Below the pieces are notes generated by a model. That model did not search any database. It was not told the origin of the DNA and saw only the letters and a list, made by a program, of their open reading frames with translations. Source: Glossina fuscipes (Eukaryota; Arthropoda; Insecta; Diptera; Glossinidae). Taken from it: 64,000 nt of DNA. The DNA is taken from positions 22,718,154-22,782,153 of the forward strand of contig NW_023998414.1 of NCBI RefSeq assembly GCF_014805625.2. Reading direction: 5' to 3'. A program made the translations under genes and the position numbers. Below are positions 13,871 through 27,268 of the stretch, in pieces (position 1 is the first letter of the stretch; each line of letters opens with the position of its first letter).

Positions 13871-16024
13871 TTGCATGAAAAAAATTTTTAAAAGTCTAAC
13901 AGTTTCTACTGAAATTAAATCTTCATAAGATAAAAAGGTTCACGGCTGTGGTCATAGTGAAAATTGGTGCACAGGAACCATAAGCTCTTTATTAGAAAGG
14001 GTTTGTTTTTTAATATTTTACAATGAAAATTGGTCCATAGTAGCAATTTTGGATAAAAGTTAATCGTAGGATATTTGGATTACGTAGATTTATTTGTGAG
14101 ATCTAATATGTTTATAAGGATTGACATAAAAAGCAAGTCCTTATAGCGCAACAAACTCGATTTGTAGCCTTTTGGGACAAACAGACTTAATATGCTCTGT
14201 AACGGAAGTGGTGTAGGGTCTACGAACAGATCAAAAACAAGAAAAACTTTAATAAATAAATCATGTTCGCTAAATTTGGATCAAATCGTTTCGGTTACCC
14301 TCCAGTATTAGGTCTTTTATGAATAGTATAAAAATAAGGTACATTTCTTGTGTACTCGTACCGATGAATAATTGTACTGAACGAAGCGATGCCGGATATT
14401 TACATTGAAAGAATGATCCATCCGACGCGATTTGCTCGAATGAATTTAGTATAGTCAAGGCGGCCCATAGGAAGCGGTCGTAAGGGTGGTACGATCCATT
14501 TTCTATAAGATTCATTCTTGAGAAAAAACCAGTCCAGTTCACTCAATTTTGTCTAAATAGATTAACTGATGAATCAGGTATCGTTGGGATGTCGTTTGAA
14601 CGGTTAAGTACAGAAGAGTGTCGCTTGTCACAAATACATGACAGTACATGATATGTTTAATATAGGGGATCTATCAAGTATCGTTTTCTGTTAGGTCGGT
14701 CACATTAGGGGAATCAAATTAGGGGAACCGCATTTAACTGAATAATCGTATGCAACCTCAACTTTGAATTTTCAACACATTCTCACAGATGCAAGATTGC
14801 AACAACCGAGGGGTTGAAGGACAGATTGCTTATCAAGATACAGTTTATACTTAATCAGATGGAGCGTATTTGAAAACTTATGCATAATAGTGTGGAATAT
14901 GTGGAATTTAACTTCATCAACTGTCAAGAGATTAATTATAAAATGTAGGGGGTTTGAGGAACTTAATGATCTTAAGCACTCGCCGAAACTGGTTGTGAGA
15001 GCGTTACTGAAAGTTTGGGGACATCAACTCGATATCCTTCGTCACGACTTGAACCATCGAGAAGCTCTTTACAGCGTATTCTTACGTAAGATTTGCATCT
15101 TCATGCTTACAGCGTTCGATTAGGTCAAGAACTGAAGCCTATTGACTACGCACAACGACTAGAATTTGTTAAATACACTATGCCAGAATAACAAGTGGAT
15201 GCTGTTTTATCAAAAAAAATCAACTATTTATGTGACAATAAAGCTCTGAGAGCTATTGAACCGATATGTTAATCTGTATGTATCCCCCCGTATCGTATGC
15301 TTGATGGATCCAGTCAAAGTCAAATCGATCCCAATAATTAACAATTTTTAATTATTCAACTGTTTTTTTCTACCAAAACTACTTCTGGCAGAACTTTTTG
15401 GACACCTTTTACTTTAGTCAATCTCTATATAAAAATCCTATAATATGTATACCTTGAGAAGAATCTGATGCGTGTTACCGCATATTATACGCGAAATGTT
15501 AAAATCGTTATATCCGTATATCGTTGAGAAGCTTTTATGAAATGTATTACCATTGATACTCGCAGCTTTAAATTTATATATAAGACCATCTTACGTATAT
15601 CTTTGGTATTAAAAAACAAAAAAGAAAATATATGCAGAACTTCGAAAAACGATTTTAAGCCGATCTTTATCGTAGAAAAAAAAAAAAATCTTTAATTCTG
15701 TCAGTTTTTGCAAAATTTAACTTTAATAAGTAACACGGGCTTCCAGGTGGATATTTTAAATGCAATACTTCTCTGACAATTCCAAACCATTCTTTATAGA
15801 AGCATTTGTCAAGATCTTGAAAACATACTTCCTTTTCCCCAGTGACATCATCGCTTGATAGAAGTGGTTCTTCCTAGAACATCCTAACAAGATTTAATAA
15901 TAACCACTGAGGCCGAAGCCAGTGGGAGGATAGCAATTTAAAGTTCAATCCATGCAATTTCGCCACACAGCCATCCACTTGTGAGTTTTTATATTTCAAG
16001 ATGTTGGTCATTCAATTTAATAGG

Positions 16025-16097
16025 GTACCACTTGGCGCAGTGGTTAAGACGTTCGACTTTCGACGAAAAGGCTCGTCCTGGACTCCTTATGTGGTAT
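16025..16097 (+). tRNA. tRNA-like sequence, probably a pseudogene or SINE head
   Basis: A 73-base span whose ends GTACCAC and GTGGTAT can pair as a 7-bp acceptor stem (one G-T pair). TGGCGCAGTGG at 16033-16043 fits the pol III A box, and the following TTAAGACG resembles Leu/Ser tRNAs. The T arm is poor: only CTGGACTCC resembles a B box and GGTTCGA is missing. A functional tRNA is unlikely. Confidence 0.35.
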
Positions 16098-17916
16098 GAC
16101 AGTAAGATGTAATTTACTATGCATGTGAAGGACATCGGCATCAGCTAACATGTTTTCTAGGACATATTCCTACCTCAGCAGCGAATTAATATTAACAAAC
16201 GGGAAATAAAAGATTTTATCGAAAACTGGGTCTAACTACAATATTAAGAGATAATGTAATCACTAGTTGGTAGCTGATCTACATCGAAATTGGATTTTTG
16301 TAATCCTTTAACATCATTGCAGATAAACATGCAGTGGCCTCACAAAATGCCGCAAATGTGCAAATATGAAGCGAGCATAAGCCCGCATAGGGAAAAACGA
16401 TTGCAAGGGTTAATTCATATCTTTCGTTACTTTGTAAGCCGATACTCCGCAACGATCTCTTATCTCAACTAGATGAAGGGCCAGGCCTTCAGCCTGGGCA
16501 GCGGACATCCTAAGTGCGGGACAAAATTGCTAATAAAAGTGTAAAACTAGTTGCACTCGTCACAATTGTGGCAAAAATTGCGGTTGAGTTTTAAAGGGCA
16601 AGAAACACTAAGAGTAATAAATGAAAGAAATGTTTTTTTGAATTTTTTTTAATTGAAAGATCGATAGAAAGCGGCAATGAAAAGCAAACTTGACGTATTA
16701 CGTAATCGTATGCTGAAGTGAATCTCATTTTTTTTTTCTTTCCAAAAGTTGAAAATGAAAGGCAAATGGCAAAAGACGGATAGACTTGAAAAATAATCAA
16801 ACTTTTTAGCAAATCGTAGCGACAGAACTATCACCGAATTCAAGGACAAGAATGGAATTTTTATTGAAGGTAAAATTGCAAAAACAAATAACTAACTAAA
16901 AACAACAGGTTTTCGTCATTGATTTGAAATAACAGCAACATGATGTCATTCACACTTTCTGTTAGTGAGTCAATCAAAGATGCTCAACGGAGAAAACATC
17001 TTTACTGGTGATACATCAAGGCATATGTGCCGTAATTTTCGACAATTTATTCGAGAAATGGAATCTCAGTCAGGACTCTTGCAAATAGTAATGCAAACAT
17101 ATTAAAGTACATATATATATATAAAAATGAAAGTTGAGGAGACGGTTCCAATAAATTAGAACCGGCCGGATTAGTAAGAGCAGTACGAAGAATCCATGAG
17201 CATCACAAAAGCAAGGCGTCAATGATGCGTTACATCTCAGTTCTCAACATATTACGAGAGGTGAAATTTAAACGTTCCACAATAAAACTATCCGAGTAAA
17301 TATGGAAATAATTATAATGTTCTATAGCAATTCCGGACATTTTCTTAGCAATTATAATCGAGCAATGGATTTAGACCACATTCGGATGACAGATGAATGT
17401 CGGCCCAGAGCGCCATTGAAATGGTGATCTTATGGAGCTATGGTTCGAACTACACTAAGGGCATCGCTGGCGTTGTAAACGCGGCAATCGCAAACTCCTT
17501 AAAGGTCAATGTAAACTAAGCTAGGATAATGGAAAGCTTTCGTTAATATATGAAAACGATTTGTCGCAATTATCAATTGGAACAACGCTTGCAACATCGT
17601 GTTGCATTTCATTGCAGTAATGATACTTCAGCCATATGGACATCATAACGAACGAAATAAAGTTTATTAAAGAAGTAAATAAATAGAGAAAAGTTTTTAA
17701 GAGAAGTAAATATATAGGGAGAAGGAACGAATGTTCTAACCACTCGAATATGAAAAATTTCCAAGAAATGATTAGAATTAATTGGAGTTTTTTGTGGTTG
17801 CTTTGGTAGTGCGCTTGCTTCCTACTGCTCAACCAAAGAAAAGCGAAAAACAATTAAGCGACTAATGTCTGCCATTAAGTTATTCTTAGTTGTGCTCATT
17901 TATTCAAATATATAAG

Positions 17917-17944
17917 ACTTGGCTAAAAAAGCTATTAGCCAAGT
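17917..17944. other. Perfect 10-bp stem-loop
   Basis: ACTTGGCTAA and TTAGCCAAGT pair perfectly around an 8-base loop. Function is unknown. Confidence 0.5.
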
Positions 17945-18229
17945 ATAAACTAATCTACGACATAAAATGTAATTCGCAGGCTATAAGAGAACTTTAAATT
18001 AACTAGAATAAAAAGGAAAAGCTTAAATAAAACGCAAATAAATGAACGCATATGAAAAGTGAAAATCGAAAAAAATATCAAAACATCTGCACGCCTGTAC
18101 CCACATGCTTTTCCGAGCGTAGGATAGAGGCGTCGAGTAGAGTAGCGGCACAAATCACTCAATGATTCTCCTTTCGGACAAATACACGGCATCACCGCTG
18201 ACATATCCATACGATTACTGGCTACTGTC

Positions 18230-18310
18230 AACCTTCAAGCAATACGTGTAGAATTTTCTAACAATTCTGACAATTAGTTGACAAGCTCCAGTAGTTTTAG
18301 TGACGCTAGC
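18230..18310 (+). repeat. Dispersed repeat, shared with 53799-53870
   Basis: AACCTTCAAGCAATACGTG onward, through TTCTAAC, ATTAGTTGACAAG and GTTTTAGTGACG, aligns with a plus-strand segment at 53.8 kb with a few small gaps. Both lie near mariner-like relics, so this may be transposon terminal or untranslated sequence. Confidence 0.45.
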
Positions 18311-18529
18311 TTTGTAATTTTCAAAGCAATGGAAAACTTTGGTTCACAATAAGTTTTGGCTTTGAAGACGTTATGGCAGATTTTGTCTGTCGAATAAGAA
18401 AATTTAAGGTAGTGGGTAGTTTTCTAATTTTAAACACAGTCCTATGGATACCGATTATGCCGATCACCTCTCTGATCGCCATAATTCGTCAGTTGCCTCA
18501 AAAAACGTTAAAAGAGTGCATAAAATAAT

Positions 18530-18830
18530 TTTAAAAGACGGATAAGTAAAGTTGTGTGAAATAGCTGACGCCTTAAGGAAATCGGAAGGTAGTCTGTTTA
18601 CTATTTATTGCATAAAAACTTGTCCGCGTTTGCTAACAGCGTGCTCTTGACTTAGAACGTTGTTTCGCGCTGCTTACGCAGAATAAAAAGCATTTTCTCC
18701 TACAATATGCGATGAATTCGTCTGTGCACTCCAGGGCCAAATTGGCAGTCAGCCGAGTGGGCAACGACCGACGAAAGCCGCACAAAGCGACCAAAATAGT
18801 AGTGAAACCGTCGACATGTCATGATATTTT
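18530..18830 (+). pseudogene. Decayed mariner-like transposase fragment
   Basis: In shifting plus-strand frames I read VKLCEIADAL, then a CDEF segment where mariners have MDETW, then QSAEWATTDES and KRPK. These correspond in order to the mariner blocks VKLxEIAExL, VTMDETW and RQSAEWTATGEPSPKR. Several stops and frame changes are present. Only the middle of a transposase is recognisable, and no terminal inverted repeats were found. Confidence 0.6.
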
Positions 18831-21800
18831 TACACGTATCGTTTGAAGGTGGGTGCGATCCGAAAATCATTTGCATCTGTCAAGAATGTTGCCCTATATG
18901 TATCGAACCAGAGACTTATTGAATGCTGCGATATTGTTCGATTCCAGTATCGAGATTATATGATAAATATTGTTAAAATTAATGTACAGACCACGAAACA
19001 GATTAAAAAGCTCATAATTGAGTTGACATCGGTTGAGGTTAATTGAATGAAATTGACATGCTATGCGACGGTGTACCTTAAAGTTAATGATATTTAATAA
19101 AACTTCTATTCCACGACATAAAAATGAACTTTAGCAAATTTCGATCAAATACGTGTACTCTTCGGAGCGCACCTCATACAATGGCTGTCATAAGTGGTAA
19201 ACAGTTATACGGCAAAAAGGTCTGTCTAAAAGAGCGCATAAAAATTAATCGTAGCAGAACTGGGCGACATTCATCTACTTTTTTAACCTATCCCTTATAT
19301 GGCCAATATGGGGAAGTTTTTCGGAATTAGATCAATGTCCACAATATTTGATAGCCAGTCTTAACCACTTAATCTTTTGTACTTTTATTTCTTTTGTTTG
19401 CCTTCAACGTTTAATATCTACCACAATGCCATAGAATAATGTGTGTGTATTGGAGCTTTTCTGCGACTTCAAATTGGTGAGGATTGCTAATAAGGTGAGG
19501 ATTGTACAATGATGTACTTTGTCGCCGTCTATCACTTTCCATTTTATTCTCAGTTGAGGTCTGCTCGTTTACAATTTAATACTTATTCGGCTCATTCGTA
19601 CCTTAACATGAAATATAAATTCGAAAACATTCATCATCTCTTCGTTGCATGCAATGTAAGCATGTTTCTAAAAGTTATTTTTGGAGAGGTATGGTAGGCT
19701 CGTTTAGGAGAACAGTTCAACAAGTGATTAGTTCAGTTACTCTAAGTGAGATTACATTGATCCTATCGAGGAATCACTTTCCAACAATTTCACTTTAGAA
19801 ATCTGAAATTTACTCCCATACTGTGGCGATGATCAGAAGGCATCGTTCTTTTTTGCAAATTCATGAAAAGTAGGTATAAAATAAACTACAGTCAAATCGT
19901 TAATTAAAGCTGTCATCGTCACTTAAATAATTAAATAAACAAGAAAATAAGAAAGAATTATGTATATAGTGGATTAGTCACTTTGATGTACTTAGTCAAC
20001 TCGTATTTGTTCATTATTTTTGCTCGTAAAAATATTTAAACCCCTTAGTGTGGCATCCATTATCTGATTACATATGTTTTTTTGAATTTACAATTATTTT
20101 CCCTTATTGCCACGCGAAGTAAAATTGCTACATATTAACGGGAGCAATACATAGCTAGGAAGATACGTTGACACCAGATGGGATTTCATTTTAAAGCGAA
20201 TTCTCTGCAATAACGATTTTGTCTAGTTGGATCCGCCACGTAGGAATGTACATTAAAAAGAACTTGGGGGAATCAGCTGTCTCGCTTAGCAGAGTAATGG
20301 TCGATATCTCCGCAATTGCATATCTAATCAGCGAGATGTTAAGTTCTTTTGTTACCTTTTGAATGTGTTAACTAAAATGTATACTAGTTATGAACATGCC
20401 TTACTATCCATCAGCTTTGTGGCTCCGAGAGTAAAGGTAAATAAAACACAAGTCTGATTAACATTTGTGTGAAATTTGCTTTCAGTATATTATTTCGAAT
20501 ACACTACGTACGTAGTTCTAAAGCGTATGGAAATTGCAAAAACCATGAGTAACGAAACGACTACGTTTCATGCATATGAGATGAAGCTTATATTCCGTTA
20601 AGCGGTTTCGTAAATAAGGATAATCCTGCACTGAAAACACACCTGTTTTTCCTAAGTAATCCGTAAGCGAACAAAAATTAATTTTTGAGTGCGACTGCAA
20701 CATGCCATAGCTCTCGTGACACTGTCCACTTGCAACAAGAAAAGCTCAACGACCATGTAGTCTCCAACGAATGGCTATCTGAGCTTGCCACAAAGATCGC
20801 GCTATGCAAATCTATAGGACGTTTTACTTTGAAATTAGCTATCTTGAAGTATTGTCTTCACGATCTCTGCATTAGTCATTTCTCTCATCAAGTCATTTTA
20901 TTGATGAAATATGAGCAGATATGTGCGGAAAGCTGGCAAATATTGTTGTTGCAGATTTGAATTTTTTACTGAAATCCATCACGCATGCTATGTAATCCTC
21001 GAGGCGATAGTAAAGTAGATCATAAATTGCTGTGAATACGATCCAATTTCAATTTCGATATCCTTTCTACGAAGGAAGGACATAAGCGATAAGAGATCTC
21101 AAGATTCCATCTCAGCCGAATATATGTTAAAGTACATAAGAAAATGAAAGGCATTTGCGAACAAGGTGTCGTGTCGTGTGTGTGGGTGAATATGTTTCGC
21201 AGGTAATAAGGCAAATCCTCGCAAAGTAAATGAATTATTTTAATAAAAAAATTTTTATTACTCTCTGACACATTCTCCTTTGATAACCAACTATCTAATA
21301 CGAATTCTTATCTTATTATATTTTCATAGTGTTGCGTAATATTTGCATTATATTTTTATTTATGTTTTAAATCAGTTCGTGTCTCTTGAAAAAAGATATA
21401 AACGAATAAATAGCAGCCGGCGTATTTGTACTGCATTCGTTTCGATGTTTCTCATTTTTTTACCTTTTGAAAACCTTTTATAGGATGGCAAGTAGAAAAT
21501 GTCATATTTTATATGGCGTTGTTACTATCATAACACAACAAGCATAACTCACATACATATCTTTCGCATTAACGAACGGCAACAAGGAGATTTTATAATT
21601 AACAGATTAGGAGAGCGAAAGCTTTATTTCACTCATTTCACAGCTGCCATCACTTTCGTTGATTAATTTATAATATCGTTTATTTAAATTCAAATTAAAT
21701 CAAAATGATGGAGAAAATATTCTTAAAATATTTTCCATTCAAAGCTTGTTAACGGAAATCCAAAACATTGGGGTAAATAAGTCCAGAAAGGCAACTAACT

Positions 21801-22320
21801 ATACGCCAATAATTAAATGGCAAACTATTGCAAAACTATTACACAAGCTACAACCTACGTTATGCATGATAGTATTGGTGTCATTATTTTCCAATGACTT
21901 CTTATATATTGATTTGATATCGCAATATTTAACGAGTAATAGAGCTTTGTTTGTTTTTCGAGTTTTCAAAGTGACCACTAGTCCTGCCTTTCACTACACG
22001 TACAAGCTGCGCAATTACGGTATTTTACTTTACGGTGACAGAATTTCCATAAGCTAATTGGGATTATTAAAAAAATGCTAACATAGTTATGTCGAACGAA
22101 TTGCGGATCGATATCTGATAAAAGTTATGTGATGATAATACAAGGAAGGGACAAAATTATATGAACGCCTCACATATACACTCATATATATATTTGTAAT
22201 TAACATGGAAAAAGGATGGCACCAGATTGCGTTATGTTTGTCTATATGTCTTATATGCTCGCATCTATCCTACTGAATTCACAGTTTCCTTGCAGCCTTG
22301 TACATGGTATTATTATTTTT
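18831..22320. other. Intergenic sequence, nothing recognised
   Basis: AT-rich. Open frames of 60-103 codons on both strands show no domains, and no long simple repeats are present. Confidence 0.45.
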
Positions 22321-22905
22321 GAACCCATCATCAAAGGATTAGGGGTATACTCATTGTGTCGATACATTTGCAACGTCCGGAAGGAAACTTCGGAGACCTC
22401 AGAAAGAGTATGTATTCTTGGTTAGCAACAAATTCTGAATCGCTTATCCGTCTGCCATCTGGAAACCATTGCCTTGACCACAAAAAGCAATGGTGTCTTG
22501 CTTATTACTCATCAACTACAGCAGACAAGACTATAAGAAGTTGAATGTATATTTTCTGGGTGACGCTGCAGCACCTGCACAAAGATGGCAAAAATTCGCT
22601 AAATTTGCCCAATTTTTTCCCTTTTTTTTTTTCAATACCTTTATAACGATTGAAAGCAAGCTTCATAAACTCCATAGAGTATATAAAATCTTGGCCAATT
22701 TCAAATTCGGAATGCACTTAAGCGTGTCTTTATGCTCATCTGTCTATCTGTCCGTCGTTCGCCCGTTCACAAAGAAGAAGATATCACCTACAACGCTCAG
22801 ATGTCTATACAACCAAAACTGAAAACACTGTTGCTTCCCCGGTCTCTAATAACGGTGATAGGCATAAAAGATGCGGTCGCAACCGAATATAATTTTCTTG
22901 CTTCT
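22321..22905 (+). repeat. Dispersed repeat family 1, copy C
   Basis: Starts with CCCATCATCAAAGGATTAGG, contains CATTTGCAACGTCCGGAAGG, a CTGTCTATCTGTCCGTCG run and CAAAGAAGAAGATATCACC, and ends AGGCATAAAAGATGCGGTCG. About 585 bases. Compared with copy B it lacks part of the middle, and a poly-T stretch near 22620 interrupts it. Confidence 0.6.
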
Positions 22906-24400
22906 TTAATTTCATGTTTGAAATTGAGGCAAAAACTTATGCACCCAAGTTAGTTTTTGTGATTTTGCGAGCAATCATCGGGCGACGGAGTAAGGAATGA
23001 ATAGCAAGGTTTTAAAAATTAAATCAAAATTACAAATATATGTATGTCATTAGGATATCAGAACAAAAACATGATGCGCTTTCTTTCAGGCCATGCAAAA
23101 ATTTTTGCTTCTTTCTGTCCGGTTAAGAAAATCTTTGTTATTGGTTATAATTCGGGTTTCAGTTGTACAAACGCTTACCAAAATTTCGAATCGACTTATG
23201 TGTTTAGATGTGATCAGAATGTTTGTAGGGATGGCTCAAAGCAATTCTCAGGAGTTTATTATTATTTTCATTTCTTTTTTTTGCAAAGCAAGTTTGCCGT
23301 TCATTTGACATGCATTTCTACGAAGTGAAGGCTTAAAAAGCAACAAAACCGTGGATAATGAATTGTAATTCGACCTTAACAATTTTTTGAAAATTCTCTG
23401 AGATATTGTCGATGAGCGACGTTTGACAGTAAAAAGGTAAGAAATTTTTAATAAATGCATATAACCTGGAATGTACATATTGTTAGAAGTACAATCTAGT
23501 TTGGTCCGTTGAACGAAACTGTCATCATTTCATCATCAGCCTTTCAAAACAATGTTGTCCTCAAATTATGCCAAAATAACGTCGGATACTTTGGCGGATA
23601 CTTTTATTTTTCTGCCTTATTCGAAGGATAGCGTTGCTAAGCCCTTATGGGTGGCGAACGGTGGACGCATTACAACATTCAAAATCCAAGCAACCATGAC
23701 GCAGAGTAGGCGAACCCCTAACATGGACGATGAAGCTAAATTCCCATATTACGATTCGTTCCAACAGAACAAAACCGCCACTTAGAAATGCTACTAACGA
23801 TAATTCATTGGCCCAAATGTCCAATCTCAACACGTGACGTAAAGTTTCAGTGTGAACGAATTTGACGCCAAAGTAGCAAAACTCGCTGAAAAGATGTTTA
23901 TAATTACAACTTGGAATGTCCTAACCTCTACGCTGTTCTCAACCGACATTACTCGTTCTGATTAGCACGAGTTTCAATAGATGGCTTGTTATTTACTCGA
24001 ATGTTGCCGCGATTCTTATGACGATAACCACTACAAATATGGACCAGACATTTTTTTAAAGATCGTTCTTAAGTTCCGAGATTATTGTCACTGCGATTAT
24101 TGTCACTTAACTTTCCGTTAACCGTAGAGAAAATGCCTTATCGACTATAAATTTGTAGCAACGCGACAATAAAGTGTTTTTAAACCCAACTATCTGCTGC
24201 ACTTCACTAAGAAAGATTATGTCACACAATCCTAATGTGCATGGTGTAAGGATTAAAAGTGAATGTCATTCAGTGCGGTATGCCACAGCTATTGTAGGCA
24301 AAATGTGCCATATATGACCGCAGCCATTCACTTGATTGCTATGAAATGAAGAATATTGGCATAACTTACTGAAGCTATTTTAGTCAATTAACATAAGGAT
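22906..24400. other. Intergenic sequence, nothing recognised
   Basis: No gene or known repeat seen. A 77-codon plus-strand frame at 23552-23785 has no recognisable motif. Confidence 0.45.
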
Positions 24401-26740
24401 AAGTTCTTGCATAAGGATAAGGATTGCCATCATGATAAATGAAACGTCAGGAAAATGTTCTCTTGTTAGTAAAATTTAATTCATTTTTAATTTTATTTAT
24501 GTAAATCATTACGAATGAGTTTCTAAGCAATTTAAATGTGCTCTTATATATTTATCAAGAGATTAAATTTACATAATTCCTTTTCTTTTCTTTTCGTTTC
24601 TTTTTTTTTTTTTTTTGTATATCTTGATACAATCTTGTGTTAGACTTTTGCATATACGCATATATAATATTTTTTTCTTTTTATAATTATTGCTAATTAA
24701 AATACAATCTGATGAAATGGCTTTCCTTTTCCATTCACCTAAAATTTAATTACACATATTATCAAATTAATATTTTCCCTTAACATTGCATATAATTACA
24801 TTTACAAGTATTGTAAGCCAAGTAATTAATACCTTATTTGTTTTTTGTTTTTGTTTTTTTTTCTTCACTTTCGTTTTAATTGAATTTTTTATACGCATAG
24901 ATTGAAATAAAAACACCCATCTGGCAAAATGTAAATTCGATAAAATCATATAAAGAAAAAAAAAAAAAACAAAAAAAAAAGAAAGAGAAAGAGAAAGAAA
25001 AACATTAAAGGAAATTGAAATAATTTTATTAAAGTATCCCGCCACCATCACTGAGTGTAAATATGTATAAGCATATATTAAAGTAGTATGTGTATACGTT
25101 TGTAAAGATATTCTACCAGTAATTGAATTAATTCAACTGTTTTCAATGTTTCAATTTGTTCAGCAAATTTCTTTTGCTGAATCTTTGCAGATCACTTAAC
25201 TTGAAACAAAGGAAAAAGAGTCAAATTTGCTTCTTCTTCTTATTTTTCTTATTTTTCCTTTTTTTTGTTTTCCATATATAAAAGTATAAAATTACAAAAT
25301 GTTTACCTAATATGAAAATGCGACCGATCAACTTGATATTATTAATTAAGCAAGGTGGAAAAATCAAGTAAGCAAGAAAAGAAAGGCATTTCGATTACTT
25401 ATCGACTTGAAAATGCTTTCGCTGCGATTGCAGACGCATATCAAGAACGATTTGTGGCCAAAGTAATTATTGGATGGCGATTAAAAAGTTACACCGAGAA
25501 CGTGGAATAATTATTTATTTTACAAAGAACACGAAAATGAATATTTTTAATAAATATGTGAATGTGTGTGTAGGTTGAAGGTGAAATAATATTAAAGAGC
25601 ATTATAAAGATTCATTGCATTGGCAGGATTGATTTCAGTTGGACTTGATAAGCTTGGCAATTGTTCTTTGCTAACTTTGGGCATAATCAAAGCTCTGATC
25701 AGACTCATTTTAACCCGGTATTAAATCGCCATTTCGTATGGCTTGTGATTGCATGATCCAAAAAAAAAAAAAAATCAAAAAAATAAATAAATAATCTATT
25801 TTTCTTGCATATGTTTCGAAAAATAAGACAAGTACAAATTGATAATAAAATATAAAAAGAATATAAATACAAAGACGCGACTTTACAATTTTACGATGAG
25901 AGCTGCAGCAGCCAACGGGGAGTATAAATGGCATAATTAAATTGAATCAGGAATCAGGTGTGTGTATGTGTTTGTGTGTGTGTGTGTGTGTACATTGGGA
26001 TATTACAAGACAAAACTGTCATATACCCATTTTTCTAGTGCGAGCGACTTTATGTCAGCAAATCCAATCCAATTAGCAAATTTTCAAAAACAATCGACAA
26101 AGCCAATTAAATAAATGAAAAAAAAAAAAAAAAAAAAACAAGAAAGAGAAACCCACGATTTTAACAAATATATACAACAATACAAACTTGCAGGAGCCAG
26201 AAGCATATTCCTCCGTGTTAAAGATTTTAAACCCTAGAATTAAATACCATGAAGCTATATTGGAGGCATACGTTTGTTGCCAAGCACCAAAAGAGACCAG
26301 AAACAGGAAAATCTACTCAGAATTTCTTTTTACGACTTATACACTCGAATGAATAATGAATTCGTGCTCGACTTATTATAAATTTGTTTAAAGCGTTTCG
26401 CGAATTTCGTATTTGTAGCACTAATCCTGCACTTGCTTAATACAAGACTGAATTCATATGACTTTGAAACCCCTGCAAAACAATTAATTCTTCCTGTTCG
26501 TATACCAAAGTAGAACTTATATAAGACACACTTCCCCTTTCTATTTTATATAACTTGCTTTGATTGTCACATTTTCATATCAAGTTTTTTAGATAACTAA
26601 AATTGTTAACAAAACGATTATTATTTCTTTACAATTTGTTCATGAACTTTCGAGTATAAAAATTATTATTATTATTCTAAATATATTCAAAATAAAAAAT
26701 AAGTATTTAGCTGCTTTTCTCTTCGCATTTAAGTATAGAA
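24401..26740. other. Homopolymer-rich AT block downstream of the ZP-N gene
   Basis: Dense A and T runs (near 24600, 24955, 25760 and 26118) and a (TG)n tract at about 25959-25991. Transposon-like sequence is absent. Such composition is common in fly 3' UTRs and flanks, so part of it could be a distal 3' UTR of the minus-strand gene. Confidence 0.35.
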
Positions 26741-26746
26741 TTTATT
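26741..26746 (-). terminator. Candidate poly(A) signal for the ZP-N gene
   Basis: TTTATT on the plus strand reads AATAAA on the minus strand, about 385 bases past the stop codon. It is the first canonical hexamer I see downstream of the TAA. The sequence is very AT-rich, so chance matches are likely and a longer 3' UTR is possible. Confidence 0.4.
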
Positions 26747-27130
26747 ACAAAGTTTATGAAATATTTGACTGTAGTGTAGTGTAGTATAGTTACAGCCGTT
26801 GAATCATTGTTCGGCAAGAAATAAAGTAAAAAAAAAAAAAAAAACAAAACAAAACAAAAAGTAGTTGTGAAGGTTTAAATAAAATTTAAGTTAGTTGGCA
26901 CTTGAATTAATTTTTTTTTTTTTGTTAAGAAATATATAGAAGAAGGGAAAGAAAAACAAAATTTTTTTTTTTTTTAAAGAAAAATGCTTAACTGTTTCGG
27001 AAACTTAAAGTGTTGTAAAGCTCTTTTAGGGAATTAGTTGTAATTGGGTATTTGTTTAGTTTCCTCTTTAGTTTCACTTAGACGCGGTTCCTGCCGCTCA
27101 TGCGTTTTCCTTGACGAGAATTCCCAATTT
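26747..27130 (-). other. Proposed 3' UTR of the ZP-N gene
   Basis: AT-rich sequence between the stop codon and the first AATAAA on the minus strand, with several long homopolymer runs (A near 26829 and T near 26912 and 26963, as read on the plus strand). No coding potential or transposon similarity is visible. Confidence 0.4.
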
Positions 27131-27268
27131 TTACCATTCTGTAGCTTGCCTGTCGTTGCCCGAGCGGAAAATTGTGCGTCTGGTTTCTACGTATTCGCTT
27201 TGTGTTTGCGCAACGATGCGACCAGCTCGCGGCGGCGGTGGTGGTGCTGGCAATCGTTGGTAGGCAAT
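27131..27268 (-). CDS. ZP-N gene coding exon 8: C terminus
   Basis: Forty-five codons plus TAA at 27131-27133, acceptor TTTTAG, phase 0. It encodes IAYQRLPAPPPPP, a possible SH3- or EVH1-type ligand, then a basic/polar end (YVETRRTIFRSG, final residues QATEW). The frame remains open from the acceptor to the stop, and the join to exon 7 needs no adjustment. Confidence 0.85.
   Translation of the reverse strand: MAYQRLPAPPPPPRAGRIVAQTQSEYVETRRTIFRSGNDRQATEW

Larger units (their letters stand above)
13871..18229. other. Intergenic sequence with one tRNA-like element
   Basis: Mostly AT-rich single-copy-looking DNA with no gene. It includes the tRNA-like sequence at 16025-16097 and a short stem-loop at 17917-17944. 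Open frames of up to 110 codons lack recognisable motifs. Confidence 0.5.
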
